NCBI RefSeq assembly: GCF_001598555.1
Contig: NZ_BCZE01000054.1
Location: 1-61,283 of the forward strand
Source: Novosphingobium rosa NBRC 15208
GTDB lineage: Bacteria; Pseudomonadota; Alphaproteobacteria; Sphingomonadales; Sphingomonadaceae
Direction: 5' to 3'
Length of the DNA stretch: 61,283 nt
The notes below the pieces were generated by a model. It worked only from the letters and a program-made list of their open reading frames with translations. It made no database searches and was not told the origin of the DNA. The position numbers and the translations under genes are program-made. Below, in pieces: positions 34,300-43,795 of this stretch; the stretch's first letter is position 1; the number at the start of each line of letters is the position of its first letter.

Positions 34300-37200
34300 A
34301 TGCTGCAACTCGTCAAGATCGCATTGCTCAGGCCGCTCACCTTCGTGGTGATGGCGATTCTGATCGTGCTGTTCGGCTCCATTGCCTGGGTCAAAACCCC
34401 GACCGACATCTTCCCCGACATCAAGGTGCCGGTGATCGCCGCCGTGTGGACCTACACTGGCCTGTCCCCCAAGGACATGTCCGGGCGTATCGTCTACAGC
34501 TACGAGCGTCAGCTGACCGCCACGGTCAATGACATCGACCATATGGAAAGCTCGTCGTACAACGGCATCGGCGTGGTGAAGATCTACTTCCGGCCGGGCG
34601 TCGACATCCGCACCGCCACCGCGCAGGTCACCTCGACCTCGCAGACGGTGCTCAAGCAGATGCCGGCGGGCATCACCCCGCCGCTGATCCTGAACTACAG
34701 CGCCTCGACCGTGCCGATCCTGCAGATCGCGCTGTCTTCGGGCGTTCTGTCGGAACAGCAGCTGTTCGATCTTGGCCAGAACACCATCCGCTCCTCGCTG
34801 GCGACGGTGCAGGGCGCGGCGCTGCCGTCGCCTTACGGTGGCCGCGTGCGCCAGATCCAGATTGATCTCGATCCGCAGGCGCTGCAGGCCCGCCACCTTT
34901 CGCCCGCAGACGTGGGCGCGGCGCTGGCCTCGCAGAACCAGATCATCCCGGCGGGCACGGCGCGCATCGGCACCTATGAGTACAACGTCAATCTGAACAA
35001 CGCCCCCGAAGCCATCGACTCGCTCAACACTCTGCCGATCAAGACGGTGGACGGCGCGACGGTGATGATGCGCGACGTGGCCAATGTGCATGACGGTTCG
35101 CCCCCGCAGCAGAACGAAGTGCGCGTGAACGGCAAGCGTTCGGTGCTGATGACGCTGCTCAAGGCCGGTTCCGCCTCCACCATCGACATCGTCGACGGCA
35201 CCAAGGCGATGCTCGACCAGCTCAAGCCCTCGCTGCCCGATGGCGTGAAGATCGACCTGCTGTCCGATCAGTCACTCTTCGTGAAGGCGGCCATCTCGGG
35301 CGTGGTGCGCGAGGGCGTGATCGCCGCGGCGCTCACCTCGCTGATGATCCTGCTGTTCCTGGGCTCCTGGCGCTCGACGGTGATCATCGCCACCTCGATT
35401 CCCCTGGCCATTCTGGCCGCCGTCTGCGGCCTGTCGCTGACGGGCGAGACGCTCAACATCATGACGCTGGGCGGCTTGGCGCTGGCGGTCGGCATCCTCG
35501 TCGACGACGCCACCGTCACCATCGAGAACATCAACTGGCACCTTGAGCATGGCAAGCAGGTGCAGGACGCCATCATGGATGGCGCCAAGCAGATCGTGCA
35601 GCCCGCTTTCGTCTCGCTGCTCTGCATCTGCATCGCCTTCGTGCCGATGTTCTTCCTCGATGGCGTGGCGGGCTTCCTCTTCGCGCCCATGGCCAAGGCC
35701 GTGGTCTTCGCGATGATCGCCAGCTTCGTGCTCAGCCGCACGCTGGTGCCCACCATGGGCAACTGGCTGCTGCGCGCCCATGCCGGGCCGCACACCCATG
35801 AGCATATGGCCACCCATGATGCGATGGCGGGCGAACCCAACACGCGCAATCCCTTCAAGCGCTTCCAGCATGGCTTTGAAAAGCGCTTCGAAAACGTGCG
35901 CCGGGTCTATGTCGGCATCCTCACGCTAGCGCTGGACAACCGCAAGCGCTTCGTGATCGGTTTCATGAGCGTGGTGTTGGTCAGCTTCGTGCTGGTGCCG
36001 TTCCTGGGCCGCAACTTCTTCCCGACCGTGGACTCCGGCCAGATCAGCATCCACGTGCGCGCGCCCACCGGCACGCGTCTGGAAGAGACCGCCGCCCTGT
36101 TCGACCATATCGAGCAGCGCATCCGCCACACCGTGCCCGAAGAGCAGACCGCCTCGGTGGTCGACAACATCGGCATGACCGTGTCGGGCATCAACATGGC
36201 CTATTCGAACAATGGCGGCATCGGCTCGCAGGATGGTGACATCCTGATCACGCTGAAGGAAGACCACAAGCCGACGGCGCAGTATGTCGAAGCGCTGCGC
36301 AAGGATCTGCCCGCGCAGTTCCCCGGCACCAACTTCGCCTTCCTGCCCGCTGATATCGTCAGCCAGATTCTGAACTTCGGCGCGCCCGCGCCCATCGACG
36401 TGGTGGTTTCGGGCAAGGACAATGCCGCGAACGAGACCTATGCCAATGAGATCGCCGCGCGCATGAAGCATATCGGCGGCATCGCCGACGTGCGCCTGCA
36501 GCAGCCGAGCAACTATCCGGAGCTGAAGGTCAATGTCGACCGCTCGCTGGCCAACCGCATCGGCATCACCGAGAATGACGTCACCAAGTCGCTGTCGGTG
36601 AATCTGGCGGGCAGCTCGCAGGTGGCGCCCACCTTCTGGCTCAACCCCAAGACCGGCATTTCCTACCCCATCGTGGTGCAGGCGCCGCAATATGCCAATG
36701 ACTCGATCTCGGCGCTGAACAATGTGTCCGTGACCGGCACCAATACGTTCCAGACCCTGAACGGCGTCAGCAACATCCATCGCGGCCTGACCGCGGCGCT
36801 GATCACCCACTATTCGATCCGCCCCGCGATCGATGTCTACGCCACCACTCAGGGCCGTGACCTTGGCGCCGTGGCCGCCGGGATCCAGCAGATCCTGAAG
36901 GACACGCAGAACGACCTGCCCAAGGGCTCGACGGTGGTGCTGCGCGGTCAGGTGCAGACCATGAACTCGGCCTTCTCCGGGCTGATCCTGGGTCTGGCCG
37001 GTGCCATCGTGCTGATCTACCTGCTGATCGTGGTCAACTTCCAGAGCTGGGCGGACCCGGCGGTGATCGTCTCGGCGCTGCCGGCTGCTCTTGCCGGCAT
37101 CGTCTGGATGCTGTTCGCCACGGGCACCACGCTGTCGGTGCCCGCGCTCACCGGCGCTATCATGTGCATGGGCGTGGCCACGGCCAACTCGGTGCTGGTG

Positions 37201-37539
37201 GTCAGCTTTGCCCGTGAACGTCTGGCCATCGTCGGCGATGCCTACAAGGCCGCGATGGAGGCGGGGGCCACCCGCTTCCGCCCGGTCATCATGACGGCGC
37301 TGGCCATGATCATCGGCATGGGCCCCATGGCCCTTGGTCTGGGCGACGGCGGCGAGCAGAACGCGCCACTGGGCCGCGCGGTGATCGGTGGCCTGATCTT
37401 CGCCACCACCGCCACGCTGATCTTCGTCCCCGTGGTCTTTGCCATCGTCCATCGCCACATGAAGGCCGGTTCTTCGCAGCCTGCCGAAACCCACCCCCCT
37501 GTTGCCGCCCATGAAGCCGCGGAGCCCGTCCATGTCTGA
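34300..37539 (+). CDS. RND efflux pump inner-membrane permease
   Basis: Proton-driven transporter of 1079 residues, first of a pump-adaptor-outer-membrane operon. The twelve-helix RND layout shows two large periplasmic loops and duplicated membrane domains. Motifs include TPTDIFPDIKVPVI near the N-terminus, the charged helix-4 stretch LGGLALAVGILVDDATVTIEN with the paired Asp used for proton relay, and MIIGMGPMALGLGDGGEQNAPLGRAV. The double Asp and the sequence style fit the HAE1-like group for hydrophobic compounds rather than metal pumps, though CusA-like use is not excluded. ATG 34300 (MLQLVKIALLRP) was chosen. It overlaps the adaptor gene by eight bases. Confidence 0.93.
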   Translation: MLQLVKIALLRPLTFVVMAILIVLFGSIAWVKTPTDIFPDIKVPVIAAVWTYTGLSPKDMSGRIVYSYERQLTATVNDIDHMESSSYNGIGVVKIYFRPGVDIRTATAQVTSTSQTVLKQMPAGITPPLILNYSASTVPILQIALSSGVLSEQQLFDLGQNTIRSSLATVQGAALPSPYGGRVRQIQIDLDPQALQARHLSPADVGAALASQNQIIPAGTARIGTYEYNVNLNNAPEAIDSLNTLPIKTVDGATVMMRDVANVHDGSPPQQNEVRVNGKRSVLMTLLKAGSASTIDIVDGTKAMLDQLKPSLPDGVKIDLLSDQSLFVKAAISGVVREGVIAAALTSLMILLFLGSWRSTVIIATSIPLAILAAVCGLSLTGETLNIMTLGGLALAVGILVDDATVTIENINWHLEHGKQVQDAIMDGAKQIVQPAFVSLLCICIAFVPMFFLDGVAGFLFAPMAKAVVFAMIASFVLSRTLVPTMGNWLLRAHAGPHTHEHMATHDAMAGEPNTRNPFKRFQHGFEKRFENVRRVYVGILTLALDNRKRFVIGFMSVVLVSFVLVPFLGRNFFPTVDSGQISIHVRAPTGTRLEETAALFDHIEQRIRHTVPEEQTASVVDNIGMTVSGINMAYSNNGGIGSQDGDILITLKEDHKPTAQYVEALRKDLPAQFPGTNFAFLPADIVSQILNFGAPAPIDVVVSGKDNAANETYANEIAARMKHIGGIADVRLQQPSNYPELKVNVDRSLANRIGITENDVTKSLSVNLAGSSQVAPTFWLNPKTGISYPIVVQAPQYANDSISALNNVSVTGTNTFQTLNGVSNIHRGLTAALITHYSIRPAIDVYATTQGRDLGAVAAGIQQILKDTQNDLPKGSTVVLRGQVQTMNSAFSGLILGLAGAIVLIYLLIVVNFQSWADPAVIVSALPAALAGIVWMLFATGTTLSVPALTGAIMCMGVATANSVLVVSFARERLAIVGDAYKAAMEAGATRFRPVIMTALAMIIGMGPMALGLGDGGEQNAPLGRAVIGGLIFATTATLIFVPVVFAIVHRHMKAGSSQPAETHPPVAAHEAAEPVHV

Positions 37540-38707
37540 ACACAATGAATCCGATGCCCTGCTCTCCGCTCCGGTGGCGCCGCCCAAGGGGCTGGCCAAG
37601 CTCGGACTGATCGCCGGCGGCGTGGCCGTGCTGGTGGTGGCCTGGGGGCTGGTCAGCCGCAACCACAATGACGTCAACGCCCAGAGCTTCGCCGATGCGC
37701 AGTCCGTGCCCACCGTCCATCTGGTGGCCCCGGGCCAGGCGGGCACCTCCACCCAGCTGGTGCTGCCCAGCACGATGCAGGCCTGGACCTCGGCGCGCAT
37801 CTTCCCCCGCGTCTCGGGCTATGTCCGCTCGTGGGACAAGGATATCGGCTCGCTGGTCGGGGCGGGCACGCCGCTCGGCTACATCGACACGCCTGAACTC
37901 GATCAGCAGATCATTCAGGCCCGCGCCACATTGCAGCGCACCAAGGCCGAGGCCTCGCTGGCCAAGTCCACCGCCGCGCGCTGGAACGATCTGCTGACCT
38001 CCAACTCGGTCTCGCATCAGGAGGCGGACGAAAAGAACGCCGGCGCCGCCACCGCCAACGCCACCGTGGCCGAAGCGCAGGCCAGCCTGGGCCGCCTGCT
38101 GGCGATGAAGTCCTATGCCACGGTGCGTGCGCCTTTCGCGGGCGTGGTCACGCTGCGCCAGTCGGACATCGGCGATCTGGTGGGCCCCGGCACCACCAAC
38201 CCGCAGCCGATGTTCGCGGTGGCCGACGAGCATCGCATGCGCATCTATGTGAATGTGCCTCAGCAATATTCGTCGCAGATGCATGCGGGCCTCACCGCTG
38301 GTCTCACCGTGCCCGAAGCGCCCGGTCAGGTGATGCAGGCCCGGGTGCTGGCGCAGGCCAACGCCATCAGCCAGCAGAGCGGCGCGCTGCAGGTGCAGCT
38401 GGAAATCGACAATCCGCAGCATCTGCTCAAGACCGGCGGTTATGCTCAGGTCAGCTTCAACCTCCCGGTGCCGGTGGGTCTGGTGACCGTGCCGTCCAGC
38501 GCGCTGGTACTGCGTGGCGGCGGCACGCGCGTGGGCACGGTGACGCCTGACGGCCATGTCCGCCTGATCCCGGTGACGGTGGGCCGCGACATGGGCGCCA
38601 CGGTGCAGATCACCTCGGGCCTGTCGCCCGACATGAAGATCATCAACGATCCTGCCGATTCCATCGCGGATGGCCAGAAGGTGGAGATCGGGGGCAGCCA
38701 TGGCTAA
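37532..38707 (+). CDS. RND efflux periplasmic adaptor (HlyD/MFP family)
   Basis: Product of 391 residues. One N-terminal membrane anchor (about 27-45) is followed by a lipoyl half-motif (ARIFPRVSGYVRSWDKDIGSLV), a coiled-coil hairpin (about 130-195), the second lipoyl half (YATVRAPFAGVVTLRQSDIGDLV) and a beta-barrel. It links the pump to the outer-membrane channel. Its start overlaps the pump gene stop by eight bases and its stop overlaps the channel gene start by eight bases, so the three are co-translated. Confidence 0.92.
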   Translation: MSEHNESDALLSAPVAPPKGLAKLGLIAGGVAVLVVAWGLVSRNHNDVNAQSFADAQSVPTVHLVAPGQAGTSTQLVLPSTMQAWTSARIFPRVSGYVRSWDKDIGSLVGAGTPLGYIDTPELDQQIIQARATLQRTKAEASLAKSTAARWNDLLTSNSVSHQEADEKNAGAATANATVAEAQASLGRLLAMKSYATVRAPFAGVVTLRQSDIGDLVGPGTTNPQPMFAVADEHRMRIYVNVPQQYSSQMHAGLTAGLTVPEAPGQVMQARVLAQANAISQQSGALQVQLEIDNPQHLLKTGGYAQVSFNLPVPVGLVTVPSSALVLRGGGTRVGTVTPDGHVRLIPVTVGRDMGATVQITSGLSPDMKIINDPADSIADGQKVEIGGSHG

Positions 38708-40115
38708 GCGCCTCCTTGCCGGGCTGGCCCTGCTGGGGGCCACCGCGCTGGGCGCCTGTTCGCAGGTGCCCGCCTATCACCCGCCCGTCGCCCCCAATCC
38801 CCCCGCCTTCCGCGAGGGCGGACCGTGGAGCATGGCCGCGCCCTCCAGCCTGAGCGCCGCCGGGCACTGGTGGGAAGGCTTTGGCGACCCCGTTCTGAAT
38901 GAGCTGGAAGGCCGGATCGAGAAGGACAGTCCGACGCTGGCCGCTGCGCTGGCCCGCCGCGATGCCGCCTCGGCGGCGCTGCGCGGAGCGCGGGCCGATC
39001 TGTTCCCGCAGCTGGGCGCCAACAGCAATCTGACCTATGACCGCCAGTCGCAGGACCGCCCGCTGCGCAACACCAGCGGTCAGGAAAACATCTATGGGGC
39101 CAACACGCTGGGCGGCACCGCCAGTTACGAGCTGGATCTGTGGGGCCGGGTGCGCGCCGAAGTGGCGGCGGGCCGGGCCAATGCGCTGGCCAGCGAGGAG
39201 GATGTCGCCGCTGTCCGTCTGAGCCTTCAGGCCGATCTGGCCGCCTATTACATCACCCTGCGCGGGCTGGACCGCGAGGCCGATCTGCTGGTCCACACCG
39301 TCGCGGCCTATCAGCAGGCCGATGATGTCACCCGGCATCGCTTCAAGGGCGGCATCGCCACCGGCATCGAGACCGGCCAGTCCGGCGCCCAGCTGGCGGA
39401 TGCCCAGGCGCAGCTGGCCGATGTGCAGGCCTCGCGCGCCAAGGTGGAGCATGCCATCGCCACGCTGGTCGGCGCGCCCGCTTCGGAGCTGACTCTGGCC
39501 GCCAATGTCACGCCGCTCAATGCGCTGAGCGCTGAGGTTGGTCTGCCCTCCACGCTGCTGCAGCGCCGCCCGGACATCGCCGCCGCCGAGCGCCGCATGT
39601 TCGCCGCCAATGAGGGGATCGGTCAGGCCCGAGCCGCGGCCTTCCCGCAGATCAGCCTGCTGGGCGGCGGCGGCACCAATTCGACGGTGCTGTCGGGCCT
39701 TGGATCGGCGCCGAACCTGTTCTGGGCGCTGGGCCCCTCGATCAGCCTGCCGCTGTTCGATGGCGGGCGCATCAAGGCGGGCATCGCCAAGGCGCGGGCG
39801 CAGTGGAACGAATCCACCGCCACCTATCGCCTGACGGTGCTGACGGCCTTCCAGCAGGTGGAGGACAGCCTGTCCGACCTCCACCATCTGGGAGACGAGG
39901 ACGCCGCCGAGCATCGCGCCGTGGCCAATGCCGAGCAGGCCGCCCAGCTGTCGATGAACCGCTACAACAAGGGCGCGTCGAGCTATCTCGACGTCGTCAC
40001 CGCCCAGACCACCGAGCTGACCGCCCGTCGCAAGGCGCTTCAGGTCGAGACCGCGCGCCTGCGCGCGGGCGTGGCGCTAGTGCGGGCCCTTGGCGGCGGC
40101 TGGCAGAAGGCCTAG
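38700..40115 (+). CDS. RND efflux outer-membrane lipoprotein (NodT family)
   Basis: Channel protein of 471 residues. The lipobox is LGAC (about residues 16-19), marking it as an acylated outer-membrane protein. The paired OEP domains are visible: WWEGFGDPVLNELE, GTASYELDLWGRVRAEV, LQRRPDIAAAERRMFAANEGIGQARAAAFP and LPLFDGGRIKAGI. It closes the tripartite operon. A perfect hairpin begins eight bases after the stop. Confidence 0.92.
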   Translation: MAKRLLAGLALLGATALGACSQVPAYHPPVAPNPPAFREGGPWSMAAPSSLSAAGHWWEGFGDPVLNELEGRIEKDSPTLAAALARRDAASAALRGARADLFPQLGANSNLTYDRQSQDRPLRNTSGQENIYGANTLGGTASYELDLWGRVRAEVAAGRANALASEEDVAAVRLSLQADLAAYYITLRGLDREADLLVHTVAAYQQADDVTRHRFKGGIATGIETGQSGAQLADAQAQLADVQASRAKVEHAIATLVGAPASELTLAANVTPLNALSAEVGLPSTLLQRRPDIAAAERRMFAANEGIGQARAAAFPQISLLGGGGTNSTVLSGLGSAPNLFWALGPSISLPLFDGGRIKAGIAKARAQWNESTATYRLTVLTAFQQVEDSLSDLHHLGDEDAAEHRAVANAEQAAQLSMNRYNKGASSYLDVVTAQTTELTARRKALQVETARLRAGVALVRALGGGWQKA

Positions 40116-40123
40116 GAGGCTTG

Positions 40124-40151
40124 TGACCACTGTGCGCAAGCACAGTGGTCA
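40124..40151 (+). terminator. Hairpin after the RND operon
   Basis: Perfect 11-base stem TGACCACTGTG/CACAGTGGTCA with loop CGCAAG. No T-tract follows; a family B repeat starts one base later, in the same position relative to it as the left hairpin of copy 1 at 20.2 kb. Confidence 0.5.
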
Positions 40152-40152
40152 G

Positions 40153-40232
40153 CGGCACCGACCCTCTCCCCCGCCCGGCCACCCACAGGATGCCACCATA
40201 GGGTAACCGGGCGGGGGAGAGAGCCGGTGCGG
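40153..40232. repeat. Family B inverted repeat, copy 2
   Basis: GCGGCACCGACCCTCTCCCC and its near-complement GGGGGAGAGAGCCGGTGC form a long imperfect stem between the RND operon and the MFS gene. The core is shared with 20214-20303. The outer 13-bp ends of copy 1 are not seen here. Confidence 0.75.
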
Positions 40233-40261
40233 GGCATTCCCGCCCCTTTCAGGAGTCGCCC

Positions 40262-41806
40262 GTGAGCACCGATCTGCCCCGCCCCACCCGCCTTGTCCCC
40301 GGCACGGGAGACGGGCTGACGGGCGGGGCGGCGGCGGCGGTGGGCGCTCCGCCCTGCCGCGATGAGGAAGACGCGCCCGCGGCGGCGGCCGTCAGCAAGG
40401 CTCCCGAGAGGGTTGTCGGCTATCGCACCATGGCGATGATCATCGCCAGCGCGCTGTTCATGGAATTCCTCGACGCGACGGTGCTCTCCACCGCTCTGCC
40501 GACCATGGCGCGCGATTTCCATGTCCGCGCGCCGGATATGAGCGTGGCGCTCACCTCCTATCTGCTGGCGCTGGCCATCTTCATTCCCGCCTCGGGCCGC
40601 TTGGCCGACCGTTTCGGCGCGCGCACGGTGTTCCGCACCGCGATCATGCTGTTCATGGCGGGCAGCGTGGGTTGCGGCCTTGCTCCCACGCTGGAGGCCA
40701 TGGTCGTCGCGCGCTTCGTGCAGGGGCTGGGCGGGGCGATGATGATCCCGGTGGGGCGGCTGGTGCTGCTGCGCTCGGTGGACAAGGCCGATATGGTCGA
40801 CGCCATGAGCTGGCTGATGGCCCCGGCGATGATCGGGCCGATTCTCGGCCCGCCGCTGGGCGGCCTGATCGTGACCTGGCTCGACTGGCGCTGGATCTTC
40901 TACATCAACCTGCCGATGGCGGTGCTGGCGGTGTGGCTGGTGGGCCGCTATATCCCCGATATCCGCGACGATGTGGATGATCCCTTCGACTGGATGGGCT
41001 TCGCGCTGAGCGGCATCGCGCTGGGCTGCCTGCTGTTCGGCTGCGAATTCATCAGCCGTTCGGGGCAGGCCTGGCTGGCGGTGCTGCTGCTGGCGCTGGG
41101 CACGGCGACGGGCACGGCCTATCTGCGCCATGCGCAGGGCAATCCGGCGGCGATCCTCGATCTGACGCTGCTCAAGGATCAGACCTTCCGTCTCTCGGTG
41201 ATTGCCGGGTCGATCACGCGGGTGACGCAAGGCGCGCAGCCCTTTCTGCTGCCGCTGATGATGCAGCTCTCCTTCGGCTTTTCCGCGGCGCGTAGTGGCA
41301 CGATCACCGTGGCCACCGCCTGCGGATCGCTGGCGATGAAAAGCGCGGCGCCGGGCCTGCTGCGGCGTTTCGGCTTCCGGCAGGCTTTGGTGTGGAACGG
41401 CATCTTCGCCACCTGTGGCTATGCCGTCTGCGGGCTGTTTTCCGCCGCATGGTCCGATTGGGCGATGTTTGGGGTGCTGGTGGTCTGCGGCATGTCGATG
41501 TCGTTCCAGTTCACCGCCTACAACACCATCGCCTATGCAGGGATCGAGAAGGACATCATGAGCCGGGCGACGGCCTTCTATGCCACCTTCCAGCAGCTGA
41601 TGCTGTCTCTTGGCATTTGCGCCGGGGCGATGGCGCTGCATGGCGCGATGCTGATCGATGGCCATGCCCGCCCGCTGCAGAGCGATTTCTCGGCGGCCTT
41701 CTGGGTGGTCTGCACCATCTCGCTGACGGCGACGATCTGGAACCTGCGCTTTGCCCCCGATGCCGGGAACGAGATCAGCGGGCATGGTTTGTCCAAAGAG
41801 GCGTGA
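40262..41806 (+). CDS. MFS multidrug exporter, DHA2 (14-helix) family
   Basis: Product of 514 residues from GTG 40262, with AGGAG eight bases upstream. A 55-residue polar, Ala/Pro-rich N-terminus precedes about fourteen membrane helices. DHA2 motifs are visible: FMEFLDATVLSTALPTMARDF (helix 1), RLADRFGARTVFR (motif A) and GPPLGGLIVTWLDWRWIFYINLP (helix 5, EmrB-like). It exports small compounds with protons; no EmrA-type adaptor is adjacent. A start at an internal Met just before helix 1 is possible but lacks a ribosome site as good. Confidence 0.9.
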   Translation: MSTDLPRPTRLVPGTGDGLTGGAAAAVGAPPCRDEEDAPAAAAVSKAPERVVGYRTMAMIIASALFMEFLDATVLSTALPTMARDFHVRAPDMSVALTSYLLALAIFIPASGRLADRFGARTVFRTAIMLFMAGSVGCGLAPTLEAMVVARFVQGLGGAMMIPVGRLVLLRSVDKADMVDAMSWLMAPAMIGPILGPPLGGLIVTWLDWRWIFYINLPMAVLAVWLVGRYIPDIRDDVDDPFDWMGFALSGIALGCLLFGCEFISRSGQAWLAVLLLALGTATGTAYLRHAQGNPAAILDLTLLKDQTFRLSVIAGSITRVTQGAQPFLLPLMMQLSFGFSAARSGTITVATACGSLAMKSAAPGLLRRFGFRQALVWNGIFATCGYAVCGLFSAAWSDWAMFGVLVVCGMSMSFQFTAYNTIAYAGIEKDIMSRATAFYATFQQLMLSLGICAGAMALHGAMLIDGHARPLQSDFSAAFWVVCTISLTATIWNLRFAPDAGNEISGHGLSKEA

Positions 41807-41807
41807 A

Positions 41808-41837
41808 CAGGGCGCCGGGGTAACACCCCGAGCCCTG
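41808..41837. terminator. Bidirectional terminator hairpin
   Basis: Outer stem CAGGGC/GCCCTG and inner stem CGGGGT/ACCCCG with loop AAC, between the convergent MFS and glycosyltransferase genes. Confidence 0.65.
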
Positions 41838-41849
41838 CCTCACATGAGC

Positions 41850-43004
41850 TTAAATATTTCTGGACAGGGCTTGCGCGTAAACATCGTTCCAGCGCCGCGC
41901 CATCAGTTCGGCGTCGAAGCGGGTTTCGATCTTGGACAGCGCCTGATGCGACATGGCCTCATAGCCGCCGCTTTCCACCAGCGCCTCAAGGCGGTCGGCG
42001 ATGGTCAGGGCCAGATCGGAAAACAACGTGTCCAGCATCTCGCTGTAGGCGGGATTGAGCCGGCCCGGCGTGTCCTCATAGACATGCGCCCAGCGGCCAT
42101 TCGCATCGCAAGGCATATCGACCAGAATGCCGTCCTGCCCGTCATCGATCACTTCGGGAATGGCGCAGATCCGGGTGGCGATGCAAGGGGTGCCCCCGGC
42201 CATCGCCTCCAGCAGGCTGAAACCGAAGGAATCATCCAGCGTGGGCAGAAGGACGAAATCGCTTTTGTCCATCAGGGCCAGCGCATCGGCATTGGACATG
42301 GCGCCGTGCAACGTGACTTCGGGTGCGCGCAGCAGGTCGATGTCGCTCTTGTAGAAGTCGACGCTGGTGTCGGTGTAAATGTGCGGCCCGTGGTCTAGTG
42401 AAGAGATGATGTGCAGGCAATGCTTCAGCCCGCGCTGCGTGAGCAGCCTGGACAGGCGGGCACAGACCGCGCCACCCTTGCGCGCCCATTGGCCGCCCAC
42501 GAAGGTCAGCACCAGCTCGCCCTTGTTTAGCTGCTTGGGCCTACCGCGGCGCTGGATGCTGGGGTACATGATCTGGGGCTGGAAGCGGTCTTCCTGCACC
42601 TCAGGCCAATCCCTGGCGTAGCTGCGCAACAGGCGTAGGGCGAAGGCGCTGATCGGGTAGAGCCCGCGACAGCGCCTGGAAAAGAAGTGCTTGCGAAGAC
42701 GTTTGCGGGCGCTGGTGGAAGCTACGTCTCCGTTCATCACACGCGGCAACTCACCCTCGAAGCTGACGACATAGGGTTTTGTGCCTAAGGGCACATAGTT
42801 GAACGCATGAATGAGATCATGCGGAGCCGTGGAAATCGGGAAGCTCAGCCCCTTTAAAATGACCGGAGACAGACGCTGGCCGAAAATCTTTGCGGAGACT
42901 GAATAAAGTGGAGGAATACGGGCGCGTGCGACACTGTCAAATGTATCGACGCGTGGTGTGGCAAACCGCGATGGATAATCGACGCCAGCGAGTATGTTTG
43001 CCAT
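41850..43004 (-). CDS. Glycosyltransferase, GT4-like
   Basis: Product of 384 residues in two Rossmann domains. The C-terminal half shows the GT-B donor-site pattern: LVLTFVGGQWARKGG, VTLHGAMSNADALALMDKSDFVLLPTLDDSFGFSLLEAMAGGTPCIAT, and IPEVIDDGQDGILV. The EAMAGGTP segment holds the conserved nucleotide-sugar-binding Glu. Acceptor and sugar are unknown. The N-terminus MANILAGVDYPSRFATPRVDTF is not a typical glycine-rich opening. It stands alone; the upstream gap contains an 18-base palindrome. Confidence 0.85.
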   Translation of the reverse strand: MANILAGVDYPSRFATPRVDTFDSVARARIPPLYSVSAKIFGQRLSPVILKGLSFPISTAPHDLIHAFNYVPLGTKPYVVSFEGELPRVMNGDVASTSARKRLRKHFFSRRCRGLYPISAFALRLLRSYARDWPEVQEDRFQPQIMYPSIQRRGRPKQLNKGELVLTFVGGQWARKGGAVCARLSRLLTQRGLKHCLHIISSLDHGPHIYTDTSVDFYKSDIDLLRAPEVTLHGAMSNADALALMDKSDFVLLPTLDDSFGFSLLEAMAGGTPCIATRICAIPEVIDDGQDGILVDMPCDANGRWAHVYEDTPGRLNPAYSEMLDTLFSDLALTIADRLEALVESGGYEAMSHQALSKIETRFDAELMARRWNDVYAQALSRNI

Positions 43005-43164
43005 GCTAAATCCTTATTTGCATTTTCAGGAACCGCTCTGGTGAACGGTCATGATGCGAAATGCTGCACAGACCTTGTCTGTTAAAATTGCCGGGAAAAT
43101 TTGTATAGGGGTTTGGAGACTGTTTGGAGAATGCGCGGGATGGATCGAGGATAGGACCGGCCTT

Positions 43165-43182
43165 GCCAATAAGCTTATTGGC
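43165..43182. promoter_or_regulatory. Perfect 18-base palindrome upstream of the glycosyltransferase gene
   Basis: GCCAATAAG/CTTATTGGC without spacer, 161 bp before the glycosyltransferase start and 27 bp after the SnoaL-like gene. It could be an operator or a weak terminator; no partner regulator is adjacent. Confidence 0.35.
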
Positions 43183-43208
43183 GTAGCGCCGGGCTGGCAC
43201 AAGACGGT

Positions 43209-43625
43209 CTATCGCAGCGTCAGATAGAGTTCGGCCTCGATCACCCAATCCCCGGCGATCTTGCGCCATTTGGCGGTGTAGTCGCCGCCGCTGGTCTGCT
43301 CGCCCCCGCTTGCCAGATCGCTGGAGGTGCCGGTCCACACGCCATGCTCCAGAGCGATGGGCTCGACGCTGGAGGCGACGATCCGCTCGGGCTTGCGCAG
43401 ATAGATCGTGCGCGGCTGGGCCGCGAATTCGCGTTTCCAGGCCGTCAGCTGCGCCTTGCGCCCGGCCAGCACGGCGCTGTCGGTGCCGGTGATCAGCTGG
43501 GCGCCCTGCGCCAGCAAGGGGCCGATGGCGGCCAGATCGCCCTGAGCCAGCGCATGGTTGAAGGCGGCGCGGCGCAGGCGGATGGCAAGATCGGCGTCAC
43601 TGGAGCCGGGGCTGGAGCTGGTCAT
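43209..43625 (-). CDS. SnoaL/NTF2-like domain protein
   Basis: Product of 138 residues with the small cone-shaped NTF2-like pattern: an N-terminal helix pair (ADLAIRLRRAAFNHALAQGDLAAIGPLLAQ), a strand with ALEHGVWTG, and the closing strands GGDYTAKWRKIAGDWVIEAELYL. This matches DUF4440/SnoaL-like proteins, whose roles vary from isomerase to unknown. No signal peptide. Start ATG 43625. Confidence 0.75.
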   Translation of the reverse strand: MTSSSPGSSDADLAIRLRRAAFNHALAQGDLAAIGPLLAQGAQLITGTDSAVLAGRKAQLTAWKREFAAQPRTIYLRKPERIVASSVEPIALEHGVWTGTSSDLASGGEQTSGGDYTAKWRKIAGDWVIEAELYLTLR

Positions 43626-43795
43626 GGGGCAAGAGGCTTTCCGCTGAGGGCAGGGAGCTTCCCTTTGGCGGCAGGCAGGCCATCAGGGCAAGCGCGATGA
43701 TGGCGGCGATCCGATGGTTGCATTGCCTGCAAGTCTCACGGCGGTTTTCGCTGTAAGCGAGAACCGGTGGTGGTTTCGTGCGTTCTTCCCCGATC

